Source: Sparassis latifolia
Taxonomy: Eukaryota > Basidiomycota > Agaricomycetes > Polyporales > Sparassidaceae
Assembly: GCA_018466975.1 (NCBI GenBank)
Contig: CM031554.1
Coordinates: forward strand, 1,736,001 to 1,800,000
Length of the DNA: 64,000 nt
Direction: 5' to 3'
The notes under the pieces were generated by a model that was not told the origin of the DNA, made no database searches, and saw nothing but the letters and a program-made list of their open reading frames with translations. Below, piece by piece: positions 34,270 through 46,113 of the stretch. The first letter of the stretch is position 1. Every line of letters begins with the position of its first letter. The position numbers were made by a program, and so were the translations under genes.

Positions 34270-35877
34270 AGCCACAATCGTGCCTGCACGCAGAGCTCTT
34301 GAATGTTTCGATATCCTTTGCTGATTTTCGAGCATCTCCGTCTGGACCATCAGGAGTTAATATTGCTCAGTGAGGAGCCGAATCACTGTAGCGAGCATTG
34401 GCGCGCTCTGGCCCACTTTGTAGGGCTTTTTGCGAGCCCGCGCTAGAGTCTGGACACCCTATGAGACACATTGGACGACCTATTTCCCGCGTTGAGACTC
34501 CTGTCTGGTTGTGAAATCAGTATAGGACCGGACTTTGAAGATCGAATCAACCAGGTAATCTTCCAAAAAAAGATACGACAGTCTGGAGCAGATTTTATCT
34601 CACATTGCCTTCAGGTTCTTGCCCAAAACCTCGTCACTCAAATAGATGGAAGCGCTTTCATCAACATGCATGGCGCGTGCGCGAGGTCAGGTTCTCAAGT
34701 AGAGATTGAAAAAATGTCCCCAGTCTCTACTACTGGTGCATTTCACGCGGCTTAATGGCAACCGACCTCTTCCCCAAGATTTTCCACTTATCCTGGACAC
34801 AGGGTGACTATTCGGACACCGCCATGCTTAGCCTGGTATGACCGTCCCTTCGATACCTCTCTTTCACATACGTAGGTGAAGATCCTCGACTTTGACATGA
34901 TTACCGGGAGAGAAATTTTCGCTGACCTCCTTCTCTGCTACATATTTCCACAGAGCGGCTACGACTTCCCCGATCTCTTGAGACTATTGCTCAGTGTCAA
35001 TACGTAAAGCTGAAGTTGACCAACATCTCAAAGCACCTTCATCCTTACAGTACCTCGTTCAGTTGACCATACGATCTCGTTTATATGAAGGAGAAGACCT
35101 TGATTTTTGCGGATTTCCTGCTCTCCAGGAGGGTGACAATGGATGACTCGACCTCAGTGTCGCTCCTCACAAGACTCATGACCACCATTTCGTCTACTTC
35201 CCTCCGTGCACTTGCACGTTTCGTGTCGTTCGAGTTTCGCCGCGTGGTTGTCGGCCAGGGGTTTGATGCGCTGTATGACCTCTCATCAGTTATCGCGACA
35301 CTATTCCCCTTTCACAAATTTTCTGCATCCACCGATTGCTACAAGACATCCCGGGGCTCTATCGAGGAGTCATTTGCATCTGTTCTCCGCCCACTTTTGT
35401 TTCTACACAACCTCAAGCACCTAAGTCTCCATTTACGCCCAGAAGCTGACATGGCGAGACGTGGACTTCTTCAATGTAGCAGCGGCATGGCCCAAGGAGG
35501 AAATATTTTGGCTTAGCGATGATGATGACACAGGAATCCGGCCCAGTGTGCTACTGGAGTTCGCGAGATGTTGGCCCGATCTTGAGGTACTGCAACTGCT
35601 GGTGCTGGACCTTTGCTCGCGCGTTCTTCCTCCCGCTGGCTGGCACCCAGTGCCGCATGGACTCCACAACTTCGGTGTTACATTTCGTACGAATATCACA
35701 ATTGAGTCCCCACTTCAAGTCACATACTTCATTGATGCACTATTCCTGGACTTTGATCTATCCGAAGCTTTGTGCAAGTACTACGCGTCGTCCAGGTCAT
35801 ATGCTGAGATCTGGGAGAAGGTGCTCCATTTGCTGCGTATGTTCAGGCAGAGGAGACAGGAAGAAGATCGGGCATGA
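34270..35877 (+). pseudogene. Degraded paralogue of the neighbouring F-box/LRR-like gene
   Basis: The reading RALECFDIL, LIFEHLRL, LFASPR(stop)SLDTL(stop)DTLDD matches the N-terminus of the intact gene at 36871 (HRALECYDILQLIF, PALNSLWETLDD). The second stop replaces a Trp codon (TGG to TGA). The 3' part (35085-35516 and 35461-35877, in two frames) matches its C-terminus: DFFNVAAAWPKEE versus DFIALAAAWPKAK, SVLLEFARCWPDLEVLQLL versus RVLLEFARLCPNLETLELP, PHGLHNFGV versus PHGLRTLYI. Nonsense codons and at least one frameshift rule out a normal product. A tandem duplicate in decay. Confidence 0.8.
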
Positions 35878-36821
35878 TCGCGTTGGTAGCGAGAGCATCG
35901 AAGGGATTGTTGTTGCCGTCGGCGCGTCGTTTTATGCTCTGAGTATGCGCGTGTTAATTAAACGATGTTCTAGGGGAAGCAAACCTGAAGTCCTGACGTA
36001 TTTTCGAGTCCCGATATCGAAAATCCAGAATCTGTGTCGTGGTAGCGCGAGTCATTGCGGGAAGGCAGCGAGGAGTCGGATACCACTAGAAGGATACGAT
36101 TTACGTTCAGCACATTCGGGATGACAAACTGCACGACTTGTTCGAGGTTGCATAGTGAGGACGTCAATGTTCTGCACGAATGGGCTTGATCGAGAAGCAG
36201 TGACACAACACGAACTTGCGAAGTTCCTTGAGTCGTCTGTGTTCAAGTATTTGGATCTGGAATTACCGATGAAAGGAACGGTCACGCTAATTGTGAAATC
36301 GCTGAGTGTTCATATCAATTAATGCAGTAATACGCAGTACATACAGTGAGCGAACCTCGGGAGAGACCTTACGACTCAGCAGGTCAGTCTCGAGGTGCTT
36401 TATGGGCTTGATAGAACGCGTAGTCTGTCCCAATTGGAAATGAGAGCGGAAAGAAAATTTGAGCTTGCTTACGACAAGATTTAAATTCTCGAAGCACATC
36501 ACTGAGGCCTCGTTAGATCTGCAATCGTGCAATTGTCGAAGCGGACGGAAAGGGTCATTCAGAATTGTTACCCGATTCCTGCCAGCTTACCTAGAGGCGA
36601 GTGTTATTGAAGTCGCAGCTGGCAGTCAAGGTTGCCGTGAAACGCAATCGACAACGCCGGCGCTTTGTTTATGGTCACGGTCGCTGCTCGCTTCTTGAAC
36701 ATGCATAAGTGCTGCGAACCGCCGCTAATTAATGGCATAGTTACAAAATTCGCGGTCGACGTTCTGCGTGCTACAGCATCGATTGACAGAGAAGCTCTCA
36801 GCTGCTGCAGAGCGGCTGTGC
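35878..36821. other. Intergenic region upstream of the F-box/LRR-like gene
   Basis: No supported gene; ends in the promoter of the gene at 36871. Confidence 0.5.
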
Positions 36822-36831
36822 TATATATATA
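36822..36831 (+). promoter_or_regulatory. TATA box of the F-box/LRR-like gene
   Basis: TATATATATA, 39 nt before the start codon at 36871. It implies a very short 5' UTR. Confidence 0.5.
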
Positions 36832-36870
36832 CCGGAAGTTGAACTCAAGCTTTCTCTCAAAACGTGACCA

Positions 36871-38565
36871 ATGCCTGCTCACCGAGCTCTAGAGTGCTAC
36901 GATATTCTGCAGCTAATTTTTGATCACTTTCTGCTTCCAGACGATGCGGACGTTGTTGCAGCTCGGGCGTGTCGGCGCACGCTGGCTAGCGCAGCTCGCG
37001 TCTGCCAAGCGTTCTCAGACCCTGCGTTGAATTCCTTGTGGGAGACGTTGGACGACTTGTTGCATGTACTGAACGTCTTGCCTTGTGTTGAACTCCAACA
37101 AGCACCTCAAGACGACGTAGACATATACGTAAGGATGCCACCGCTGTATATTCATAGGCGTGCTGTCTAACCGTTCCCCTGGCAGGTCCTCACTGCCGAA
37201 GTAGAGCCAGCCGACTGGGAACGCTTTCAGCAATATGCTAAACGTATACGTAGAGTTGCATTCACTGTGGCAACTTCAGTGGCGTCTCCATGGTCAATAC
37301 TCCTACATTTAACTCATCTGAACAACCATCAACCTCTCTTTCCGAGACTTCGGCACCTGGCATGGACTCAATCTGCGCCATTCGATTATTCCCTCCTGTA
37401 CTTGGTCTCTCCGTCTCTTCTTTACTTGTCGTTCGCCATCAACGGGATGTGGCCATCGATCGATCAAGGACAGGACCTTGAGAAAGAACACGCGATCACT
37501 CATCTTTTCCGCGCGGTCTGCTCAAAGTCCCCTTCTTTGCGTCACATTTCTACGAAGGGCCTGGGAATTCTCCAAGCAGGTCAGGCATTCGCCATGTGCA
37601 GGGAACTCAGGTCACTGGACATAGACCCAGCTTTCATCGACGTGCCTCTCCTGCATGCGCTCTCGTCCTTACCGAATCTCGTCCGGCTGGACATATCTTC
37701 TTATGTATATTCAGGAGAAGAATCCCACTTAAATAGGTTTCCCGTGCTTCAGGAATTGACCATCAGAGGTTCAGTAATGCTCGCTGTACAGGTTGCGAAC
37801 ACCGTATCCTCTCTACTCCTGCACATGCTCTCACTCGAAATCACGTTTGACGATCCCGACCTTGGGGATAGCGAAGAGTTGGCCCATGCGCTCTGTAGGC
37901 TCACATCCGTGATCAGCAAACGGTTCCCCATCGTGCGGTGCTTCTCCGCGAATATTGTCGCGGGATTCAGACAGGATTCCGAGGAGCTCGCACCACTCGT
38001 ACAACCGCTCACGGCTATGCACACACTTGAGCATATTAAACTGCGGTGCAATAAGAAGCTGGTGTGGGGCGACGAGGACTTCATAGCTCTCGCAGCAGCG
38101 TGGCCGAAAGCCAAAGACGTCTCGTTGCTCTTCTTCGCCGGCCTCGAAGACATCGAAACCCCGGTGCTGCCGCGCGTGCTGCTCGAGTTCGCGAGGCTCT
38201 GCCCGAATTTGGAGACCCTCGAGCTGCCTGTGGTGGACTTCCGCTCGCACTCGCTTCCTCTGTTGGAGAAACGCCCGGCACCGCATGGGCTACGCACCCT
38301 CTACATCAGCAATGTAACGAATCGCTTGATCCAGGACCCATTTCAGGTCGCGCGTTTCCTCGACTCCATTTTTCCTAACCTCGCCGCGCACGAGATGGCC
38401 ACGTCAAACCTGACGCTGGTGATGCGCATGCGGCAGGAGCAGGCGGGATGGAAGCAGGTCGTCAAGCTGCTGACGATCTTCCAGCAGGGACGGAAGCCAA
38501 ACGCAGGTCATGATCGCACGCACAGCGAGATCCTGTGGAAGATGGTGCGCCGTCGGTCGCAGTAA
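36871..38565 (+). CDS. F-box-like protein with leucine-rich repeat-like region
   Basis: Two exons, 36871-37128 and 37186-38565 (545 residues, in frame; 57-nt intron). The N-terminus shows an F-box-like helix set: HRALECYDILQLIFDHFLLP, RRTLASAARVCQAFSDPAL, NSLWETLDDLLHVL. This is the layout of a large Agaricomycete family annotated as F-box or hypothetical. The remaining 450 residues contain irregular leucine-rich units (LRHLAW, LRSLDIDP, LPNLVRLDIS, LHMLSLEITF, LEHIKLRC, LETLELPV, LRTLYISN) likely to form a solenoid for substrate binding. The C-terminus is basic. A dead tandem paralogue lies 1 kb upstream. Substrate unknown. Confidence 0.85.
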
Positions 38566-38923
38566 AGCGTTTCTTCTGATATCACGCACTATGTGAAGAT
38601 TAATTATCTGTAAGCGTCGAGCTCAGCACTATCCTCGGGCGTTGTGTGGTGTACTCCACCTTCTTGACAAGTACTGAATATGCGTATCGCCGACACGATT
38701 ACTTACGTGATGCACAAAGGGCTGTATACTGATATCATCTGCATATAAGACGTAGTCAAGCCCAGAATCCCAAAGCTACGGTAACATATATAGAAACCTT
38801 GGGTTCCAGACAACGGCCGACGTGAGCATGCGTGAACGGTAGCCTAGTATGTCTGTCCGAGTGTTCCATCCAGCTCTTCCGATTTCATAAAATCAGCACC
38901 TCCTCCGGGATCATGAAGGGCGT
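38566..38923. other. Intergenic spacer between convergent genes
   Basis: Holds the 3' ends of the F-box/LRR-like gene and the hemerythrin gene; nothing else seen. Confidence 0.55.
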
Positions 38924-40078
38924 TCAGGACATGGCGTAAGGTGAGTATTTCCAGTAACTGCAGATAGAGAGAAAACAACACGGATGTCAGAAGGTCGATG
39001 GGAGGTAACGTGCGAGAACGTGACGACGTACCCTGAATGCCGCAATGCGATCATATAAGGAATGAGCACCTTACGCAGAGCCCAGGGCATCGGGGGCCAG
39101 ATGTCTTTCATTTCCGGCACCGTGTGGCTTCAAATAAAAAATGTGTTCAATTGTAGACCGCCGTTGGAAGAGGAGAGAAACCGCAAAGGAATGAGCAAAT
39201 TGAGTAAACGTGAGTGCGAAACAAAATTGTTCGGGGTGCATTAGGACAATACGAAGTGAATTCAGAGACACCGTGCTCCGCGAGAATAGTTGTCTATCAC
39301 TTACCTGCGCATGTACGGAACCAGTAACGTCACGTTCCCGTGAGAGCGGGCATACGTCTCAAGGTCCTTGTCGAGCTTGCGCATCTCGTCAGCAGTAAAC
39401 CCAGCAGCGACAAGGTTCTCCGCAGAGATATGAGCGACCTCATCGTCGAGATGCTCATACTGCAGTGTGAATTCAGCTTAATCTGGTATCAAGATTACGG
39501 ATACGACGTACCAACGGACCCTTCAATTTTTCCATCATCCCACGCAACTCGGCAGCGTCGAACGCCCTTCGGTCCTCGCGTGCCCGCTTAATGTACGCAA
39601 AGAGCGATTCAAGTCCCGCATGCACTACTTTGTGCTGCTCGATCTCGCGTGACATGTCGAGTCGAGGCTGCAGGACCAGGAATACGAGATGCTCTGTAAA
39701 TCGACACGCATCAGCTTCTCATCCACTTTGATCGTAGGGAAGAATAATCGTTGGCAGACTTTCTCTGCGATGCGTCCTCGACATCGCGAGATGTTGTTCT
39801 CGAGACGAATAGCAAAGAGAATAGACAGACGCACCTTCAGATTCGTGGTGTTCGTGGACGGAATGCGCCCACGCTTCACAGTAGCCCAGAAAGTTCGACA
39901 GGTCTCTAAGGGGCGGATTCTCAAGATGAGTGAGTATGCTGTCGTACCCGCACTTGAACGTGATGTGCGCTAAGATACCTGAGAACTGGTGCCAGCAAAA
40001 TGAAAAGACTGCTTGCGTACCATTAATCATTTGATACTGCAAGAAGCCATGAGGGTCAGTCGGAACGGGGATACTCAT
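38924..40078 (-). CDS. Hemerythrin-like (HHE cation-binding) domain protein
   Basis: Small four-helix-bundle protein that may bind a di-iron centre; 230 residues in seven exons: 40078-40021, 39969-39835, 39764-39706, 39667-39512, 39459-39305, 39127-39032, 38957-38924 (693 nt, in frame). The metal-site pattern of the family is present: AWAHSVHEHHESEE with paired His and a following Glu; FFPTIK; EIEQHKVVHAGL with two His; and YEHLDDEVAHI near the end of the bundle. The C-terminal part (VPEMKDIWPPMPWALRKVLI, then HSGYWKYSPYAMS) is shared by fungal relatives. Role in fungi is poorly known; oxygen, nitric oxide or iron sensing are possibilities. The intron between exons 5 and 6 is 177 nt. Confidence 0.9.
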
Positions 40079-40573
40079 GGTGTGCGCGAAGTCCGTGGTA
40101 AAGGAGACAGCGAGGAGGGGTTGATGCAGACCAACAAACTGTGTTTTATACCTTGCGCGCGACGGTCAACTCCCACAATGCCGTACATGCGACCCTGAGC
40201 TAAAAAGGTATAGCAAGTGGTGCCGAAGATCTCAGATATATGCAGCAGTTGGTTTGACAAAGGCAGGTTACGGCGAGGCACAGATCACTGTCTCTGTAGT
40301 TAGCGACCAACGAAGGAGAGTAATTTATTGAGCAAATTCATTTCGACCAGGGAGAGCATAATGAATAATCTTCCGTCGAAGAGTCAGTGTGTATTATATG
40401 GTACCAACAAAAGGCAGGAGCGAGTTGGGAGCGAGCGTTGTCAAAGTTGTCGAGCGTGCACCTTCCGAATGGAGATGTGGATGAGTAGTAGTAAGCCGAA
40501 ACACCTCTCGGCGTAGTCTCGCAAGCCAGACGTATATGCTGTGCCGTTCCTCGCTCCGCCTCGGAGGCTAGTA

Positions 40574-41045
40574 CCAATGTCGGACATCGAAAAAACCACT
40601 ACAGCCAGCACAGCTTAACGTCTGGTGACTTTCGGTACAGCGGATGTAGATAACCCCCAGGCGCCGCAGGTCATCCCGTAGTCGCCTCCCCTTCTCCCGC
40701 TACTCTACACTCACTGATCTTGGTCTGTATGTTGTCTACTATTTATGCAATACTAGGATGCAAAATTGCCATTTATATTATCCCTCCATGTGAATGGCGA
40801 CCTCGAATGCAAGCATGCATAGTATAAACTGACGGGCCCTTAAGACCGTGCAAAAATGGTGGTAAATTTTATTTCTGGTGTCTATGCCTGACTATGTATC
40901 TGCTCAAGGCCTCCTGAGGTGTCGGGAGGGCAATTCGGAGGTGAGGACGAGAAGGTTGGGGTCATCTACACCCGCCGCACCGAAAGTCACCAGACGTTAT
41001 AGCACGGAGGCTGCAGTGGTTTTTTCGATCTCCGACATATTGGTT
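40574..41045. mobile_element. TIR element with ~85-bp inverted arms
   Basis: The left arm (40574-40655) contains ATCGAAAAAACCACT and AACGTCTGGTGACTTTCGGT; the right arm (about 40954-41045) carries the same on the minus strand in the same order with about 85% identity. The interior is about 300 bp and non-coding. The target duplication could not be fixed. Confidence 0.75.
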
Positions 41046-41109
41046 TTTTCGGGTACATCCATGTGCGTCAACGTCTGGAATCGAGACTGAAACTGTGACA
41101 GCAAAGACC

Positions 41110-41905
41110 ATATCGATAGGCCCTGATAGGCCCCCAAAAAATATGTTCACAGTGCGGACTACGAAATCAAACACTCCGGAAATTCAGGTGGGTCGCGCCG
41201 AGTGTAGGGTCGATTGTTCGGATTTGATTGGCACTCTGCAGGCGCTCATGTCACATCACCTCGGTTTTTAGTTGTACTTACGCCGGAGTAGTCGGCCCCA
41301 TTTGCAATAAGTCAGTAAAGTCTTGTAAGTAGATTGTAGTGTCTTGGGCTGTTGCCTGGATGTTGGTCGGGGGTGTTCTGGTAGCTCTAGCCCATACTCC
41401 GTGACAATCTCAATGCAGATGGCGATGTCGTGCAGGCTGCAAGTACTAGTATTAAGATGTTCGACGAGCTAAATGTTCCATGCAATCATCAGTGTCAAAA
41501 GAGGATGGCGCCGCAGTGCCAGTCAGATGTCGGGTGTCGGGCACTGGGCACCAATTGTGTTATCCCACTGCCAAATTATGGGAGGGTTTCTAATGTCAAC
41601 AAATGTCTCTAATGAAACCTAAGAATATTTACTAATTGGATTTCAAAGATCCGAAAGTTGGGGCCCCTGACATAATGAGGCGCCCGTTGGGCACCAATCA
41701 AATCTGAACAATCAACCACCCTCTCGGGTGGCACCATCGTGCATCGTGGTGTCGCTAAGTTGCACTGCCTGAGCCACTCACATTCAGATGCCGCCAAGAT
41801 GCGAAGGTCAAGGTCCCGCCTATCAGGAGCTTTTCCTTTGCAGACTGGCGCCCAAAGGATGATGTTTTAACTAGGGGCCTAACAATATGATCCTTGCTGG
41901 AACAC
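41110..41905 (+). repeat. Dispersed repeat, long copy, with an internal ~615-bp segment
   Basis: The outer parts (41110-41195 and 41815-41905) match 11525-11705. The middle segment contains its own inverted pair: GATTGTTCGGATTTGATTGG near 41211 and its diverged reverse complement near 41690-41712. This suggests an insertion into the repeat, or a longer ancestral form deleted at 11.6 kb. Confidence 0.7.
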
Positions 41906-43286
41906 AACAGTAGTGAAGCTGAACATACTAGGGCACAAATACATCAGGGAGACATGACATCTTCTGTAGTAATTTGTAGCAGGTTTCACTTATGGTCAAC
42001 TCTCTTTAGCTCTGCTGCCTGCAATACCCATTTGTAGATCGTCCTCAGCACTAAGTCTAGTTCTGCAATACTTACATTACATGTTGCTATGAATTACATT
42101 TTCAGTAGGAATGGTCTGCAAAAGACTGTTAACAAAGTGAATAGCACAGCATAGAGTTTGTGAGACATTCAGAATACCTGATTTACAGAGAACTCCTGAT
42201 ATTATCGTGTTTAGAATAGAACAGCGTGAAAGAATACGCATCACATCTATGTGAGCCTTGAAGTTGAAGGGATCTCTGATAGTTGACGTTAAAACATTAA
42301 AAGCTAGACATATTTTGACCGCTGCCACCTCAATTCAACCTAGAGTAAAATCTTCATAAGCATTAGCAAGTCCAAGTTGCTCTACATATTAGAAGGCCAA
42401 TAAATGAGTTTGAAGTATCAATGATGTACAAAAATATTGCGTTGTTCAAGATTAACTACATCAGTCCTCGGATAACTATGCGAGCATACTGTGCAATTAC
42501 GACCAATCTGACCAGTTACGCATCACGGCGATTTTCAGAGACCTTGCCAATAATTTTTTCTGAATTTTGGACATTTTTGAGATTTTTGGGACTGTCCAAA
42601 AAGGTAAATGTTGGCTGAATTGGTCGTAATGAGACAGTATCAACATAGCAAGAACACATACTTGACCTTGCCTATTAACTTGTTTGTTGTGCCAGCAACA
42701 GCTTTCTCAGGCATGAGATAAATCATGGTCAGATGACATAGTATGTGGTAGCAGCATGCTTGTAGGAATCAGATGAATGAAGTGAGGTAAATGACAGGAC
42801 AAACAAATACTATGGCCCACATGCCAGTGTTCTAGAAGCATCTGCATGAGGTCACACCTGAAGTGAGAAGAAGGACAAGCTGCATTCAGTGACAGTGTTT
42901 CATGCATAAAGTCAAGCCTCCACACACCAAATGTAAGCAGCCTAGATCTTAGACTCACCAGGGCTGCAGTAAACTCAATGTATAGCCAAAACTAAGCTAA
43001 GACTGAGTGTGTACAGCTAGATGGTAAGTGTAAAGGATTAAAAGCAACTTGCTTAGGTAATCAGTAAGCAGTCCATAACGAGTAACAGTCGTCAGAATCG
43101 ACCCATTACACTCTCCCCATCAGAAACAATCTAGGGAGAAAGAAAGGAAGAGGAGGGGAATAGATGGGGATATCATAAAGTAAAGTGTACCATGTGTAGA
43201 GAAATAAAGAAAAGTGTATACCATAAATAATTGTGCGATGCGTGCACTCCCTCCCACTCCAGAAAACCCGTCAGCTCCACCTCAGG

Positions 43287-43540
43287 TGTAATGTGGGGCG
43301 AGATCTTATTACACCGAACCTCAGATACAGTGCACCAAGCTCTATTCTGAAGCGTCGTGCGTGTATCAAGGTTGTGGTGTGTTAAGTCTCTGACTTCAAC
43401 ACACCGACGCGCGCTCGATACACGCAGAGTGCATGCAAATAGTACACAACAGTTACATAATACAAGATGAGATTAGATAAGATTAGGGCACAAGTACCGC
43501 TTGGTACTTGTGCCCCGCAATACAACAGCGGCACGTTACA
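43287..43540 (-). repeat. 3' LTR of the outer Ty3/Gypsy element
   Basis: 254 bp; about 95% identical to the other LTR. Several differences are CG versus CA or TG. Confidence 0.95.
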
Positions 43541-43553
43541 CCCTCCCCCACTG
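43541..43553 (-). promoter_or_regulatory. Polypurine tract of the outer element
   Basis: On the minus strand AGTGGGGGAGGG directly precedes the 3' LTR; this is where plus-strand DNA synthesis of the retroelement would be primed. Confidence 0.7.
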
Positions 43554-43770
43554 GACACGTTCCACGGGACCATAACACCGACTGCGCCATCGAGTGAATG
43601 ATGCAGGCGGTGATGCGAGGCAGGGCGGCAGGACGAGGCAAGATGACGGGCGAAGGCGATGACAGACACAGCCAGAACACACAGGCGGGTTGCGGGCACG
43701 CAGAGGGTACGCATCACGTCCCCAGCCGTGGCCCACAGTGGCACATCAATGGGAGGCACACCAGCATGAG

Positions 43771-45690
43771 CTAGTGGCCACCCATGTCGTGGTTAGGGTC
43801 ACCAGCCTCGGGGGTCGCTCTGGGGTTGGGACCCAGCTGACTGCTGCCAGCAAGGGCATTGCCAGCACCGGGTGTGGGTGGTTCGGGGTCTGGTGGCTGC
43901 ATCGCCACATCCTCGTCGACGAGTGATAACAACTCGTGGGTCGGGGGTACTGGCCGAGCGCATCCGTCATAAAGGTCCGCCGGGAAGTGTCCCTCGAACG
44001 GGGTCACGTCTTTGAGGACCTGTCTGAGGATGTAGTTGCAGTGTCGACGGTGGAACTCCTCGAGGAATCCAATCCACATGGGATGGAATCTGCGGGCAGC
44101 ATACCATCGCGCGACATCATATATGGACGAGTTTTGGGCAGATGAGCGAGGGAATGGGGCCGGCTCGTTGTTGTTTGCCACGGGGTAATGCCCGACCTGT
44201 ACGATTCACGCGTACAGTCCGGGGATGGAGAACAGCTCCGCAGTGTGCTCAATGAACACATTGCGGGCCGTCACGGGTATGCCGAGTGGGATGATGGGGG
44301 CCATGCGGCGTGCAAGCCACATCGCCTCCAGGTCCTAGTGTAGTGGGGCCTCCGAGCGATTATTGTTCAAGTGCCTGATGGCCCAGTGAACCTGGCTCGG
44401 GTTCTGCACGTACCACACCACCCACTCGTTGAACGTCAATGAGCTGGTGGGGTTAGTCATCCGGCGGGAAGGTGGAACTGTCAGCGGGTATATCACTCTG
44501 GAGCTGCCATGACATCGCCATGACATGAGCAGGTTCATCATGCCATGAGATGCAGTCAAGCATCCGTCTTGCTGCATCTGCCAGATGAGGTCGGTCACCT
44601 GGGTGCATGTGCCATCATCGCCACCATATGCCGCATCGATGATGCACTGCGAGTCACGGATGTACTGGGGTACAAAGTTGTACCACTCGGTCACCTTCCA
44701 CGGTTGCGTGTTGACCGGTAGGGGGAACATATCAGGCCAGTTGTGCAGGGCCGGTGAGACATCGTTATCGGTGTCTGACAGCCGCGGCACTGTCTTGCCC
44801 TTGTCATCGCTCCTCGATGCTCCTTGCCTGGGCAAGTTCATTGAGCCGCGGTTCCTCTGGCGCTGCTTGTTGAGCCGCTGGACCTCGGCGTCATTGGGCT
44901 CATTGTCGCCATCTGTTGTGGACGGCTCCGACTCTGACTCGTCATTGTCGAGGTGCTCGTAGGCCCGCTGCATGTGTCACTTTACAGGGGCAGGAGTGGG
45001 ACCAACTGGAGGTTGCGGAACGTAGCCAGCTGGCAGTCCCGAGGTAGGGCCAGTCGGCAGTCCAGGGGCACCACTCCTTGGTGGTGGCCCTGGGGGCATG
45101 TGTCTCAGTGACGGGGGCATTCCCGGGGTATGGTGTGTGGCCGAGCTCGGCCTACTCGCTGCAGCATAGGGCGAGTATCGCAGTGCTCCCCCAGTCGAGT
45201 ATCGCACTGGGGATCGACATCACGATCCACTCACATTCGATGGTGGTGAGTACCAGCGCGAGCTGCTGTCCGTCGATGGGGGGGAATACCTTCACTCCCT
45301 TGGGGGAGGTAGGTATTCCAGTGGAGATGGTTGTCTACGTGGAGCCCCACTCGGTCGCCCTCGATAGTCCAGGGGCGATCGAGGTCGGGAACTCGACGCG
45401 ATCTGCCTGAGGAGACGTTCACGCTCCCTTAGTAAGTCGTCAACTCGTCGTTGCTGTGTGGTTGCTTCTGCTTCCACCACATGGAGTTGCACTTGCAGCT
45501 CCATGTTGCATTGCTGTGTGGGAATGTCACCACGTCCTCCCCCTTCTGAGGCCGTGTAGGTCTGGAAGTGCTCCCAGAACAGGTGCTGCTCGGTGTTGAG
45601 TGCATCGGTGTGGGCTTTCTGGTAGGGGGCCGTGTTGCATGCCATTGCGATATGTTGAAGGTAGGCGTAACACACAGCACATGCCTCCAT
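43771..45690 (-). pseudogene. Accessory 640-codon frame of unknown function in the outer LTR element (ORF3)
   Basis: One frame runs from ATG at 45690 to a stop at 43771 with five internal stops (TGA at 45292, 45220, 44977 and 44206; TAG at 44335), all in the same phase, so it was a single protein of about 639 residues. Its N-terminal 130 residues include a Cys-containing helix (MEACAVCYAYLQHIAMAC) and a likely coiled coil (EAEATTQQRRVDDLLRERER). A Pro/Gly/Ser-rich linker follows, then an acidic stretch (DNDESESEPSTTDGDNEPND), then a globular region rich in Trp (VTEWYNFVPQYIRDSQ, TFNEWVVWYVQNPSQVHWAI, ARWYAARRFHPMWIGFLEEF). I recognise no domain. It occupies the place of the integrase C-terminal part, in the same direction as pol but another phase. 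Confidence 0.65.
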
Positions 45691-45708
45691 GTGGTACAGT
45701 GTGAACTA

Positions 45709-46111
45709 GTGCAGAGCAGGGGTATGGATAACCCTCAAGGGTCAGGGGTAAGGGTATCCGAGGGTAAGGGTAGGGGTATGAACTTTCAGACCCTTGTACC
45801 CCTGGAGGGTATCACTGCATATAGTATATATAATGTAAGCAGTAGCTGTATGGTGAATAAAGCCTAAGTACAGCCTAGAGACAGCCTTAAACTATGTTTA
45901 CAGAAGCTCCAAAGGGAAAAGAAGACTGTTACAAGCCTTAAACTTAATGTCTATATTGTTATTCCCTCAAATAAGGCAGATATTGAGGGGTATACCCTCA
46001 GGGTTTGGTACCCTTACCCATACCCTTACCCCTGGTGAAGGGTATGTACCCTTGGAGGGTAGGGGTAGGGGTACAGCTCAAAGTACCCAGGGGTATACCC
46101 CTGCTCTGCAC
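45709..46111. mobile_element. 403-bp MITE with TA duplication, inserted in the old integrase
   Basis: Inverted ends GTGCAGAGCAGGGGTAT; TA at 45707-45708 and 46112-46113. The interior is made of degenerate AGGGGTAAGGGT/ACCCTTACCCC words on both strands, so it can fold into one long hairpin. Likely mobilised by a Tc1/mariner-type transposase (inference from TA). Confidence 0.85.
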
Positions 46112-46113
46112 TA

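Larger units (their letters stand above)
40079..43286. other. Long intergenic region with several repeats
   Basis: No gene supported. It holds the hemerythrin promoter, an inverted-repeat element at 40574-41045, the long copy of the dispersed repeat at 41110-41905, and AT-rich sequence from 41.9 to 43.2 kb. A pair of 12-bp inverted words, ATTACGACCAAT, stands near 42496 and 42617. Confidence 0.5.

Noticed and set aside
1..40078. A complete terpene biosynthetic gene cluster
   Set aside because: Only one synthase-like gene with doubtful catalysis; the dehydrogenases are 10-20 kb away among unrelated genes, and no P450 or prenyltransferase is present.
43287..43540. Solo LTR interpretation
   Set aside because: A matching 254-bp partner with the same TCAGG flank and coding sequence between them shows a full element.
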